From the NCBI RefSeq assembly GCF_050624435.1, contig NC_134536.1, forward strand, positions 130,208,758-130,272,757: 64,000 nt of DNA, given 5' to 3'. This stretch comes from Tenrec ecaudatus (lineage: Eukaryota; Chordata; Mammalia; Afrosoricida; Tenrecidae). Below the pieces are notes generated by a model. That model saw only the letters and a list, made by a program, of their open reading frames with translations, was not told where the DNA came from and did no database searches. Both the position numbers and the translations under genes were made by a program. Below are positions 54,841 to 64,000 of this stretch, one piece after another (the first letter of the stretch is position 1; the number at the start of each line of letters is the position of its first letter).

Positions 54841-56020
54841 TTGTTTTTTTAAATTAATTTTATTGGGGGCTCGTACAACTCTTATCACAATCCATCCAGC
54901 CATCCATTGCGTCAAGCACATTTGTACATTCGCTATCCTCACCATTCTCAAAACATTTGCTCTCCCCGTAAGGCCCTGTCACCACCTCCTCATTTCCCCC
55001 TCCCTCCCCGCTTCACCTCCTTCATGAACCCTTGATAATTTATAAATTATTATTTTGTCATGTCTTACACTGCCTGACGTCTCTCTTTACCCACTTTTCT
55101 GTTGTCCATCCCCCAGGGAGGAGGTTATATGTAGATCCTTGTAATTGGTTCCCCCTTTCTACCCTACCTTCCCTCTACCCTCCTGGCATCACCACTCTCA
55201 GCACTGGTCCTGAAGGGATCATCTGCCCTGGGTTCCGTGTGTTTCCAGTACCTATCTGTACCAGTGTACCTCCTCTGGTCTACCAAGATTTGTAAAGTAG
55301 AATTGGGATCATAATAGGGGGGAGGGGAGGAAGCATTTAGGAACTAGAGGAAAGTTGTATGTTTCATCATTGTTACATTGCACCCTGACTGGCTCGTCGC
55401 CTCCCTGCAACCCTTCTGTAAGGAGATGTCCAGTTGCCTACAGATGGGCATTGGGTCCCCACTCCGCACTCCCCCTCATTCACAATGATATGATTTTTTG
55501 TTCTTTGATGCCTGATACCTGATCCCTTCGACACCTCATGATCGCACAGGCTGGTGTGCTTCTTCCATGTGGGCTTTGTTGCTTTTGAGCTAGATGACTG
55601 CTTATTTACCTTCAAGTCTTGAAGACCCTAGACCAGGGGTTCTCAAATATTTTAAACAGGGGCCAGTTCACTGTCCTTCACATCATTGGAGGGCTGGACT
55701 GTAGTTTAAAAAAAAAAACTATGTACAAGTTCCTATGCACACTGGATGAGTCGCTAAGCAGGACAGGCAGAGGTGGCAAAAACACCCGGCGGGCCAGATA
55801 AATGTCCTCGGCAAGCTGCATGTGGCCCGTGGGCTGTAGCTTAAGGTCCCCTGCCCTAGATGCATTATCTTTTGATAGCTGGGCTCCATCAGCTTTCTTC
55901 ACCGCATTTGCTTATGCACCTGCTTTGTCTTCAGTGATCGTGTCGGGAAGGTGAGCATCATGGAATGCCAGTTTAATAGAACAAAGTATTCTTGCGTTGA
56001 GAGAGTACTTGAGTGGAGGT
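54841..56020 (-). mobile_element. LINE (probable L1) 3' region, minus strand, interrupted by a hAT element
   Basis: ttgtttttttaaattaattt, tattgggggctcgtacaact, caatccatccagccatccat, gaacccttgataatttataa, gatccttgtaattggttccc, gtgggctttgttgcttttga. A 220-base hAT element sits at 55634-55853; the LINE resumes with gcattatcttttgatagctg. Confidence 0.83.
55634..55853 (+). mobile_element. Second-family non-autonomous hAT inserted in the LINE
   Basis: caggggttctcaaatatttt to gtagcttaaggtcccctg. Target duplication ccctagac (55626-55633) and ccctagat (55854-55861), 7 of 8. Contains ggccagttcactgtccttca and gcatgtggcccgtgggctgt. The inverse of the copy at 59410. No transposase. Confidence 0.85.
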
Positions 56021-56137
56021 ACTGGTTTGTTTTTTGGGGGGTGGGGTGGCTAGGAGATGGGGCTTCTCTCCTGCCTTTGACCTGAAGTGTGTGACCTTGG
56101 CAGGGCACTTCCTCTGGGTGCTGAGTTTCCTGTACAG

Positions 56138-56465
56138 CAGCGGTTCTTAACCTGTGGGTCTTGACCCCTTTGGGGGGTCGAATGACCCTTTCACAGGAGT
56201 TGCCTAAGACCATCAGAAAACACATAAGTATTTCACAATACATAATTAATATTGTTTTGTGATTCATCACTACGCTTTCATGATGCTCAATTTGTAACAA
56301 TGAAAATACACCCTGCCTATCAGATCTTGACACGACGATTCTTAACAGTAGCGAAATGACAGTGATGAAGTAGCAACAAAAATGATGTTATGGTTGGGTG
56401 GGGGTCCCCACCACATGAGGAACTGCATTAAAGGGTCGCAGCATGAGGAGGGTGGAGAACCACAG
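56138..56465 (+). mobile_element. SPIN-like hAT, longest copy (328 bp)
   Basis: cagcggttcttaacctgtgg to ggagggtggagaaccacag. Target duplication ctgtacag (56130-56137) and ctgtacat (56466-56473), 7 of 8. The interior has taagaccatcagaaaacaca, catcactacgctttcatgat and cagtgatgaagtagcaacaa. It joins features of the short SPIN (taagaccatc) with the other subtype (gatgaagtagcaac). Confidence 0.85.
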
Positions 56466-56629
56466 CTGTACATTCTCAAGTCAGCAAAGCTCGACTCGGC
56501 CCAGTGTGGCTTTTATCTGTGGGGCATGGGGGCGGAGGCGAGGGCGAGTCCTTCACGCCTGATGCCACCTTCTCCTGAAACCGCTCCCAAGCCCCTCCCT
56601 TGGGTGACATTTCCCCAGAGTCTGGATGT

Positions 56630-56812
56630 CACTTCAGCCCCCTTCCTTCTGCAAGGTCAACAGTTGGAACACTCAGGCTGCTCCTCCAGAGAAAAGATGG
56701 GGCTGCCTACTCCCATAAAGGGCTGGGATCTTGGAACCCCCCAGGGGCAGTTCTACCCTGCCCTACGGGGTCGCTGTGAGTCGGCATAGACTGGATGGTG
56801 GTGAGGTTTCCT
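56630..56812 (+). mobile_element. AfroSINE, plus strand, head eroded
   Basis: ctgcaaggtcaacagttgga, gcagttctaccctgccctac, ggggtcgctgtgagtcggca, tggtggtgaggtttcctc. Confidence 0.82.
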
Positions 56813-57159
56813 CCCTTCACGTCCCTGCTCTGCCAGGCCTTCCTCAGCCTCACCTACCTAACCAAGCGACTCAGCACCCAGCGGTCTCCGGGCTTCCTCC
56901 TCCCATCAGCCCTCCCCACCATCCCAGTCTAACCCTCCCCACCCCCAGCACAGCTCTGCCATCTCAGACAAGCCGAGGCCACCAGGTCACTGGGCAGATG
57001 GTCCTGGGGGCTCTTGCCAGGCCTGACCCACCTCCCATCTTCTTCAGGGAACCCTGAAGGTGAGCTGGGGGACACGCCCTCCCCAGGCTGTGCCTCTGCT
57101 CCCCTTGGAGTTAGGGCACCCTCTGACCCCCACCCTCAGGCACCGCTGACAGGGACGAC
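56813..57159. other. Intergenic stretch beyond the MDFI 3' end, nothing recognised
   Basis: Pyrimidine-rich unique-looking sequence downstream (minus-strand sense) of the MDFI poly(A) site. Confidence 0.5.
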
Positions 57160-57290
57160 ACCCCAGGCCTTGGACTTGATAGGTAAGGACTTCAAGAAGC
57201 GGGAGTCAGTAAGAGATTAATTAATTAATCAGAACCTGCGCACATCTGTTGTTAATGATGGTCATGCTGAAGGTTAACCCTTCCCTCTCT
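57160..57290. promoter_or_regulatory. Candidate conserved non-coding element
   Basis: gacttgataggtaaggactt, gagattaattaattaatcag, catctgttgttaatgatggt, gctgaaggttaacccttccc: a TTAATTAATTAAT core with paired TAATGA/GTTAA words, just downstream of the MDFI poly(A) site. Inferred. Confidence 0.4.
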
Positions 57291-57509
57291 GGTCTCCCCT
57301 GCCTGCAGCTGGGAAGACAGGGTGATGGAGTCAGGAGTGGGGTGGGGGGCCCTTTCTAGTTTCCTTCCCTCACTGGGAAGCCTGGATGGGTGAGGAGACT
57401 CTGGAGGGCAAAGCAGGTTCTGGAGTCAGGAAAGCAGAAGGAACTCCAGAAGTTTGGGGGACCTTACAGGGGGTGCTCCTTTGAAGCAGTGGCTTGTGGA
57501 GATTCCTCG

Positions 57510-57947
57510 CAGAAATCCGAGATGGACAAATAGCTTTATTTACAGAAACAGATAGAAACGACCCTCCCTCCCTCTTCTCTCCCCTTCCAGTCTCCTCACA
57601 CCTCCTTCCTGCCCGCCCACCCCAGGGCTCAGGCCCTGCCCTGGCAGATCAGGTGGATGTGTGGGTGGGCCCCCTACTCAGGAAGGGGATGGATGGGCAT
57701 CCCTTCACATTTTGCTGTCCTCTAAGCCCGGGGCACCAGGGAGAGGTAGGGAAGCACAGGGCCCCAGTCCACCCTGCCCTCCCCCAGCTTTCACAGTGTT
57801 CCGCAGCCCCCGCCCCTGCCCCTGCCCTGGGGGGCTCTGCTGGCCCTGGCGAGGGGTGCTGGCTTTTGGGGCCTGGGCCCAGAGCCCACGACTTGAGGTG
57901 GCCCCTCAGCAGCCCGTGCCCCAGGGCTGGGCCGGCCCGGGGTGGGG
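57510..57947 (-). other. MDFI: MDFI 3' untranslated region
   Basis: From the stop codon at 57948-57950 down to the poly(A) signal; the cleavage point is inferred near 57510-57520. No SINE inside. Confidence 0.7.
57535..57540 (-). promoter_or_regulatory. MDFI: MDFI poly(A) signal AATAAA
   Basis: tttatt on the plus strand reads AATAAA on the minus strand, about 410 bases after the MDFI stop codon and with no nearer candidate. Confidence 0.75.
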
Positions 57948-58204
57948 TCAGGAGGAGAAGCAGAGGCCACAGCACTCCATGCAGATCTCCAGGCAGTCAG
58001 CGGACTCGCAGCAGGCGTCCAGGATGCCGCAGTCCAGGTCGCAGGGCAGGTCACAGTCGGCGCACTCCCCGGAGCCGCAGCAGCAGCAGCAGAGGCAGGA
58101 GTCCTCGGAGCTGCAGGAGCCGCACGTGGCGCAGTCCAGGACCAGGTTGCACAGCGCCAGGAACTCGCAGAACAGGCAGGACAGGATGCAGTGGACGCAG
58201 CAGT
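57948..58204 (-). CDS. MDFI: MDFI last coding exon: cysteine-rich I-mfa domain
   Basis: Stop TGA at 57950-57948. The acceptor (plus strand ctgggggcggagaggag, i.e. cccccag on the minus strand) lies at 58205-58206. The gcagcagcagcagcag on the plus strand near 58078 is the reverse of five TGC codons, not a CAG expansion. Confidence 0.96.
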
Positions 58205-61200
58205 CTGGGGGCGGAGAGGAGGCAGAGAAATGGGAATTGGGGGGGGGGGGCGCTGGGTCCCAGGGACACACAACCCTGACATACAGAGGGTTCACCGTGG
58301 GCGAGGCCCCTGGCTGAGTGCATTAAGGCACGCACACATACAGCACACACACAGGATGCTCCTGGGGGCTGACTGCAAGAGTCTCGGTTTCCAGACGCTG
58401 GCCCTGGGGCGCAGAGGGTTAAGCACCTCCACCGGGTCCCAGTTTGTGGCAGAGCGCCAGGTTCTGGGCCAATGCAGCCTGCACCTTGACTCCCTGTTCT
58501 GAGTTGACCCTGCCACCCACACTTGGAGGGGTGGCACGTTCCAGGCCGTGTAAGCCCTGTGCTCGGTCACCCCTCCAGCTGGGGGGTGGGGGTTGGGGAG
58601 GTGCAGTGTTATTATGACCCACTCTTGGCCATAGGGTGGCTGTGTAGCCAAAGTCAATGGACTAGCGCAAATAGGGAGCTTGCTGGCCAGAAAAATGATT
58701 CCCAAAGTGGGAGATACTGCCCTCTGGGAGGCGCTGAAAGCATCTAGAACCCCGGACCTTCAGGAGGCTGCCAAAGCTGTTAGGCCAGCAATTTACCCTG
58801 GGTTGGGTGCAAATGTTTTTAATTGCCGGAGGTGGGGGCTGAGCTGTGAAGGTGGCGGTAGGCCAAACACGTTTGGGCACTGAGATAGTTATTGTGCCAA
58901 GCTGGCTGATAAACACACGTAGGGTTAATTGAAGGGCAGAGGGATAAATGGCTCAGTGAGCCTCGCCTTTCTAGTTCTCAGGTCTCTTGCTTTGTGATAG
59001 TCGGACCAGGGTGCAGCTGCCTTAGCCAGTTGCCTGCTTCAGCTGGCAAGGCTCACTTCCTGCAAGGCATGCCCAAGGAGAAGCCACATGGACCTACCCT
59101 GATGAAGCCCTGGGTGCTGGAGCACCCGTGTGGAAACCCCTGCCAGTGCTGAGATGCTTACACGTTCATTGATTCAGCTTTCCTCCTGCAGTCGGCATCA
59201 TTGTGTATGTTTTGTAAATGGAGGAGGACTTTGTGGATTGGTGTTAGATATATGGGTGAATGTTGGACTTGTGGGCTTGGGCAGCACTGGGTTGGGGTGT
59301 TTTCTTGATGTGCACTTAACCTTTACATCAAACTCTCTCTTATACATGAGTTTCTGTGGATTTGTTTCTCTAAAGTACCCAGACTAACACAGGTACCTAT
59401 GGGCTGGAGCAGGCATCCTCAAACTATGGCCCATGGGCCACATGTGGCCTGCCGAGCACATTTATCTGGCCCTCTGAGTGTTTTTGCCCTGTTTGTTTTT
59501 TTACTTCAAAATATATGTGCAGTGTGCATAGGAATTTGTTCATACATATTTTTTAACTATAGTCCAGCCTTCCAATGGGTCTGAGGGACAGTGAACTGGC
59601 CCTCTGTTTAAAAAGTTTGAGGACCCCTGGGCTAGCGTTTCCAGTGCACTCAGGGGTGCCTCAGAAGAAAGGCCTGGTGATCTCCTGCGCCCTGTAAAAC
59701 ATCAATGCTTGAGACCCTCAGAGACCACAGTTCTGCTCTGACATATGCCTGGCCACGTGGGTGGAGAGTCAAGGCCGCCACGACAGGTGTGTTCATGTTA
59801 CACATGATGTAATGGAGGCTCAGAGTAGTTTCGTCTCCTCTCACCTGGGCTTGGGTGACAGCCTGCTCACTGGTCTCCCCGCCCCCCAGCCTGGCTTCTT
59901 CCTCCACCCACATCTCCACCCGCTGCCAGAGGAGTCCTCTGTGAACTCCTGATCCCGACCCTTCTCCATAAAGAGCCTCCTGGTGGCCGAAGTAAAAGCC
60001 AAAGCTGGCCTCGCCTCTGGTCCCTGTCTTCCCTGACCGTCTCTCCTCAGTCTTAGGGACAAAGTTCCCCAACCTCATGCCGCACACCTGCGTGACGGGC
60101 CCCTTACCCGCTTCTTCCCCCATCACCGTCCTGAGTGAGCCTGCCATGACCCCTACGTAATACTGTACCCTGCCTGCCCCACCTCAGCCCCTGTCCTCCC
60201 CCATCCTGCCATCTGTCCTTACCCGGACTCCTGCACCTGTTCCCATCATGGGCATCACCTTCCGACAGACAACAAAACGGTCTCACTTTATCCTCACCTC
60301 CCCCTACTGAACAGGATGCTCCACAGAACCAGGCCTTTTCCTTTGCCCGGAAAACGCCACTCACTGCCACCCAAGCGATTCTGACTCATAGAAAGCCTGT
60401 AGGGCACAGAGTGGAACTGCCCTTGGGGGTTCCAAGATGGGAACTCTATGAGAACCGAAAGCTGGCACTTCTCTCTCAGGCCGGCTGGTGGTTTCGAACT
60501 GCTTACCATGGGTCAGCAGCCCAATGTGTAACCTCCCCACCTGCTATCAGGGCTCTTTAAAAAACCAAACCAAACTCGCCGCCACGGAGTCACTGCTGAC
60601 TACAGTGACCCGACAGGACAGGGCAGAACTGCCCCGCTATGACTCCCCAGGACTGTCACTCTTTAGGGGAGTCGAAAGCCCCCGTCTATCCCTCTCAGAG
60701 TGGCTGGTGGGTTCGAACTGCTGACTTTGCAGATTGTATCCCAGACATAACCATTATGCCACCAGGGCTCCTTACAGAGGGCTCCTGACAGGGGGCTTCA
60801 AAAGGCGTGGGAAAATTCCATGATATTTTAATTCCATTTCTCGGCAAACTTTTTGAAGCCCCTGCCTCGTGCCTACCGTGCATGTCGCTAGGACAGTGCC
60901 TGGCAACTAACAGGAGGTGCCCAATACGCATTAAATGCATTCACGCATGACTTGCCATTTGGCACACAGCTGCTAAGTGGTGGAGCTGGGCCTTGAACCC
61001 AGGCCAGCTGGCTCTGGGTGGGGTCCGGTTCTCCGAACCCCTGCTGTTCTAGGGCCCAGGCCTTGGGGCAGCGTCAGCAGTTCCCCTGTCTAGCTGAACC
61101 CCTGGCACAAGGCTGCAGGGTCTCTGGGAGCCTCACTCTGCCACGGAGGGTCTGGCTGTCTCCTGCCTCCACCCCTGTGTGCAGACATTTGGACTTAGCA

Positions 61201-63820
61201 CGGCCGGACCCCAGGTAATCCATCTCCAAATGCTCCCAGACATGCATCTGAGGAACCCACTCCCTTGTCCAAAGCTCTCCCACGGCTCCCTATTGCCCTC
61301 CAGGCAAAGGCCAGCTTCACGGCACTGCTAGCTAAACCTGGAGACCTCGAAGCCCCTTCTGGCCTGCAGCCTCACCTCCACCAGCCATCCCCTTGAACTT
61401 CACACACGGCCTTGCTGCTCTGCAAGCTCCATCCTCTTCCTCCTGCACTAAGATGCTCAGATGCCGCAGCTGCTGCTGGAGAGCCTTCCTGCCCAGACTT
61501 CCCGCCCCACCTTTTGGGGAGCTGTGGCCTCCAGTGCTGACATCGTCGCCCTTGTGTGACTCCAGCACTGCACTTACCACTCCATATGGTGAGGACATGT
61601 GGTGTCTTTCTCAAGAAAGCTTTGGGGGGAAATGGCCTGGGGCCTTTCTCGCTGGACCCAGCACAAAGCCTGGAATCTGGCACAAGGCAGACGCCCGAGA
61701 CCCAAAACCAAACTCAACGGACTTTCCATTACTTTGCACTCAACAGCGACCCTATAGCATAGGGCAGACATGCCTCTGCTGGTGTCCGAGTCGGTAACTC
61801 TCTATGGGAGTAGAAAGCCTCGACTTTCTCCCACGGAGCTGCTGCTGGTTTCGAACTGCGGACCCCGTCGTAAGGAGCCCCAGGTGTTACCCAGTCCATT
61901 TTCAGCAGATGCATGTTATTGCTGGCTACCACTGAGTGGACCGCAGCTCATGGTGGCTCTGTGCAGGTGGACCTGCCCCTGCCCAGGCCTATGCTCTCCT
62001 CAGGGCTGCCTCTGGATAAGACCACCGTGGTCCGATTGTTCTCATGAACTTGGAGCTCCCTTGTAGGTCCACCAGCCCTTTCTGCCTAGTCCATCTTAGT
62101 CTGGAAGCCCCACTGAAACTGCTCAGCATTGCAGCTGCCCTGGCTGGGAATAAAACCCAAGTCTCCCACATGGAAGGCGACCACAGTATTTTGCGGCTGC
62201 TGCTGGGTGGCGTCAAGTCAATTTCAGGTCATGGCGACCTGCTGTGGCAGCGTAGAACTGCCCCATAAAGTTCTTTTTTGGGGCTGTGATCTTTCTAGAA
62301 ACGGATTGCCGTGTCGTTCTCCCATGCAGTCACTGGGTGGGTTCAAAGAGCCCACCTTTTGGTTAGTAGCCAGCTCGGCACTTCCCCATCATGCCACCAA
62401 TACCAAGAAAACAAACTAAGGTCGACTGAGTTGATGCAGGCCCATGGCGATCCTATAGGACAGAGTGGAACTGCTCCATAGAGTTTCCAAGGCTGACAAC
62501 CTCTATGGGAGCAGACAGCCTCATCTTTCTCCCATGGAATGGCAAGTGGGTTTCCAACACTAAAATTACAGGAGTAGAAAGCCCCATGTGTCTCCTGCGG
62601 AGCAGCTGGTGGTTTCAAAATGCTGACCTTGTGGTTAGCGGCCCAAGACATAACCGCGACGCCACCGGGGTTCTGTGAATCACGGATACTCCTTCATGAA
62701 GAAGGCTGTGGGCAGAACCTGCTCTATGAGGTGGGAGGCTTTCAGACGAGTGATGTATCCATAGGATGACTGGGTATTGGATCCTGTTTGGTGAAGGGCC
62801 CCTCACCACGGGCAGGAATTAGTTTAAAATTCTGGGCTGACAGGCTGCTAGTGAGCTTCAGGCGGCCACTGCCCACCTTGGAACTGATGTCAGGTCAGGC
62901 CTTGGGCTCTGGCTGCCCAGGGAGGCCCTGCCGAGGACCTGCGTGTCCCCGGGTCAACGAATGGTTGTTGTCTCTGAGCCTTCAACCCCCTCCCGCCCCA
63001 CGCAGTCCCCTGCCCCTGATTCAGCCATGGCCAGGCGTCATTTTATCCTGCTAAGTGCGCGTCCGTGCTCACTAAGCAGATGGCCCACCCCTCCCGGAAC
63101 CGCTCTGCTTACAGAAAGAGGGGATTGTAGTCGGCATCGGGTCTCGGGTCGGCGGTTCAAACCTACGAGCTGCGCTACAGGGACAAAGACGAGGCTTTCT
63201 TCTTCCATAAAGATTTCCAGCCATGAAAACCCCCAGGGACAGTCCTGCCCTGTCCTGTAGGGTCTCCAGGAGTCAGGACCGACTGGACTGGACTGCAGTT
63301 TGCTTTGACTTAGTCTTGTATCAGCCCCAAAGTGGCTCCGTGTCTTGTTCCAGAGACTCTGGGAAGGCAGGCATGGGGAAGGGCCGAGCCTGAGTGGCTG
63401 GCCCTAAGGAGCTCCCCCAATGCTGTACTGCAGGGTTCTCAGACCAGACTCCGGAGGGCTTGCCCCAGCAAGGCTCCTGGGCCGTGTATGCACTTCTCAC
63501 CTGCTGGTGTCAGGCTGCTGGTCTGCAGACCCTGCTCTGAGGAGGCAGGTCTTGGAGAGGCGGATTGGGGGTGGGGTGGGGGTAGGGGTGCTTACCTTCC
63601 TGTGCCTGCAGGGGCATCTGGGAAACGGCAGATTTGCTGCTGCTCTTGCTCTTTTTGCTGCCCTGGCTGCCGAGAGACGGATGCGCCTGCAACTTCCGGG
63701 GGCCCTTGGGGCCTCCGAGGGCACCATTCCCCGCGCACCTGGTGTCATCCAGCTCTGAGGTGTGGCCAGAACCATTGGGTAGTAGTGGGGTGCAGCCCAA
63801 GGGGTTCCCCTGAGGCTGGC
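57948..63820 (-). CDS. MDFI: MyoD family inhibitor (I-mfa), 3' part: last two coding exons
   Basis: Exons 63820-63596 and 58204-57948 (minus) join in frame: the Asp codon is split G|AC across the 5.4 kb intron. The visible 160 residues are the C-terminal part of a protein of about 246 in human. The first exon gives QPQGNPLGCTPLLPN, then KSKSSSK and LQAQE. The last encodes the I-mfa domain: DCCVHCILSCLFCEFL, a stretch of five cysteines (LCCCCCGSGE), and CMECCGLCFSS at the end, with 26 cysteines in 84 residues after the split Asp. The domain binds MyoD-family factors and others such as TCF/LEF, and retains them in the cytoplasm. No break is seen. The 5' exons are beyond 64000. Confidence 0.96.
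58881..59391 (+). mobile_element. Solo LTR, MaLR-like group A, in MDFI intron
   Basis: tgagatagttattgtgccaa to gtacccagactaacaca. Flanks ggcac (58876-58880) and ggtac (59392-59396), 4 of 5. Best end pair of group A. It lies antisense to MDFI. Confidence 0.87.
59410..59629 (-). mobile_element. Second-family non-autonomous hAT in MDFI intron
   Basis: caggcatcctcaaactatgg to agtttgaggacccctg; flanks ggctggag (59402-59409) and ggctagcg (59630-59637), 6 of 8. The inverse of 55634: catgtggcctgccgagcaca here, gcatgtggcccgtgggctgt there. Confidence 0.83.
60353..60556 (-). mobile_element. AfroSINE, minus strand
   Basis: actcactgccacccaagcga, ttctgactcatagaaagcct, ctggtggtttcgaactgctt, ctgctatcagggctcttt. 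Confidence 0.88.
60562..60772 (-). mobile_element. AfroSINE, minus strand, full length, adjacent copy
   Basis: aaaccaaaccaaactcgccg, ccacggagtcactgctgact, cgactaccagagtgg-like order with gagtggctggtgggttcgaa, and tgccaccagggctccttaca. Confidence 0.9.
60791..60862. mobile_element. Palindromic MITE, probably mariner-like
   Basis: Arms gggggcttcaaaaggcgtgg and ggcaaactttttgaagcccct are imperfect inverted repeats around ttccatgatattttaattcc. About 72 bases and no coding. The superfamily is inferred from size and palindromic form. Confidence 0.55.
61705..61900 (-). mobile_element. AfroSINE, minus strand
   Basis: cactcaacagcgaccctata, gcagacatgcctctgctggt, ctctatgggagtagaaagcc, gctgctggtttcgaactgcg. 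Confidence 0.84.
62195..62402 (-). mobile_element. AfroSINE, minus strand
   Basis: gctgctgggtggcgtcaagt, caggtcatggcgacctgctg, gcgtagaactgccccataaa, ggtgggttcaaagagcccac, ccatcatgccaccaatacc. Confidence 0.82.
62415..62565 (-). mobile_element. AfroSINE, minus strand, head missing
   Basis: gtcgactgagttgatgcagg, cccatggcgatcctatagga, cagagtggaactgctccata, gcagacagcctcatctttct. Confidence 0.84.
62566..62673 (-). mobile_element. AfroSINE head part, minus strand
   Basis: taaaattacaggagtagaaa, gcagctggtggtttcaaaat, gctgaccttgtggttagcgg, gcgacgccaccggggttc. Joined to the preceding copy; the two may be a recombined pair. Confidence 0.84.
63115..63308 (+). mobile_element. AfroSINE, plus strand
   Basis: gaaagaggggattgtagtcg, gtcggcggttcaaacctacg, gacaaagacgaggctttctt, gaccgactggactggactgc. 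The only plus-strand copy I see in this MDFI intron. Confidence 0.84.
63596..63820 (-). CDS. MDFI: MDFI penultimate coding exon
   Basis: Acceptor catctccccag (plus 63821-63831) and donor GGAAG|gtaag. Encodes (C)QPQGNPLGCTPLLPNGSG, the low-complexity middle with KKSKSSSK, and MPLQAQE; 74 full codons. Confidence 0.94.
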
Positions 63821-64000
63821 CTGGGGAGATGAAAGAGAAGGTGATGGGGAAAGTGAGGGGTGGGGCTCCCAGCTCCCCAGGGCCCTGCTCTAGCCCGAGG
63901 CACACAGCAGGTCACTTAGCCAGCCCTCGATTGTGCACAGGGGGAAACAGAGGCCAGAAAACAGAACAGCATTGCCAGAAGTTCTACCCCGTGGCAGTGG
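63821..64000 (-). other. MDFI: MDFI intron, partial
   Basis: Sequence upstream (minus sense) of the exon at 63820; no feature seen. The window ends within the gene. Confidence 0.75.

Larger units (their letters stand above)
58205..63595 (-). other. MDFI: MDFI intron (5.4 kb)
   Basis: Donor gtaag (63595-63591 on the minus strand) and acceptor cccccag. It holds a group A LTR, a hAT element, a MITE and several minus-strand AfroSINEs. The stretches 58210-58875, 59640-60350 and 60870-61700 show nothing further. Confidence 0.8.

Noticed and set aside
58078-58092. CAG repeat expansion
   Set aside because: On the coding (minus) strand it is five Cys codons (TGC) of the conserved I-mfa domain.
57494-58279. 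261-codon plus-strand frame over the MDFI last exon
   Set aside because: Antisense shadow of the Cys-rich exon; the Arg/Ser-rich composition is the reverse reading of Cys codons.
1-64000. CRISPR arrays, operons, bacterial promoters or integrons
   Set aside because: Introns, SINEs and mammalian genes show that the window is mammalian; no spaced direct repeats of CRISPR type are present.

Overview
The window is mammalian nuclear DNA. It holds spliced, conserved vertebrate genes with GT-AG introns, dense SINEs, LINE 3' ends, solo LTRs and small DNA transposons. The SINEs are tRNA-headed elements of the AfroSINE kind (head ccctggtggcgcagtggtta, tail gagtcggaatcgactcgac), which point to Afrotheria. 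Six small hAT elements carry termini of the SPIN (Space Invaders) type (cagcggttctcaacctgtgg). SPIN is known as a horizontally transferred transposon present in tenrec but not in most other Afrotheria. The best guess is a tenrec, such as Echinops telfairi; this is inference, because no search could be run.

Layout. Positions 1-9.8 kb hold the protein-coding part of TFEB on the plus strand: eight coding exons from 1970 to 9124 that sum to 489 codons plus stop, with a poly(A) signal AGTAAA at 9773. The 5' non-coding exons lie before the window. Positions 57.5-64 kb hold the 3' part of MDFI (MyoD family inhibitor) on the minus strand: the last two coding exons (63596-63820 and 57948-58204) and a poly(A) signal at 57535-57540. 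Its 5' exons lie beyond 64000. The two genes converge, the TFEB/MDFI arrangement known on human 6p21.1.

The roughly 48 kb between them has no gene that I can support. It is an archive of nested retrotransposons: a long decayed RTE-class LINE (about 21.7-26.7 kb) broken by two SPIN-like elements, two LTRs and two SINEs; four minus-strand LINE (probably L1) 3' ends; other RTE fragments in both orientations; eight solo LTRs of two related MaLR-like groups (one of them in an MDFI intron); two hAT elements of a second family; and some forty AfroSINEs across the window. Between them lie several short, repeat-free, AT-rich islands rich in TAATTA/AATTA cores. These are the best candidates for conserved regulatory elements serving MDFI, TFEB or a neighbour.

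Functionally, TFEB is the bHLH-zip master regulator of lysosome and autophagy genes. MDFI is a cysteine-rich inhibitor that retains myogenic bHLH and other transcription factors in the cytoplasm. They are neighbours rather than a pathway. The most notable observations are the SPIN copy inside a TFEB intron with a target-site duplication, a 19-glutamine tract in TFEB, an L1 insertion carrying two tandem 3' ends between 19-bp target duplications, and the shared 3' tail of the RTE LINE and the AfroSINE.
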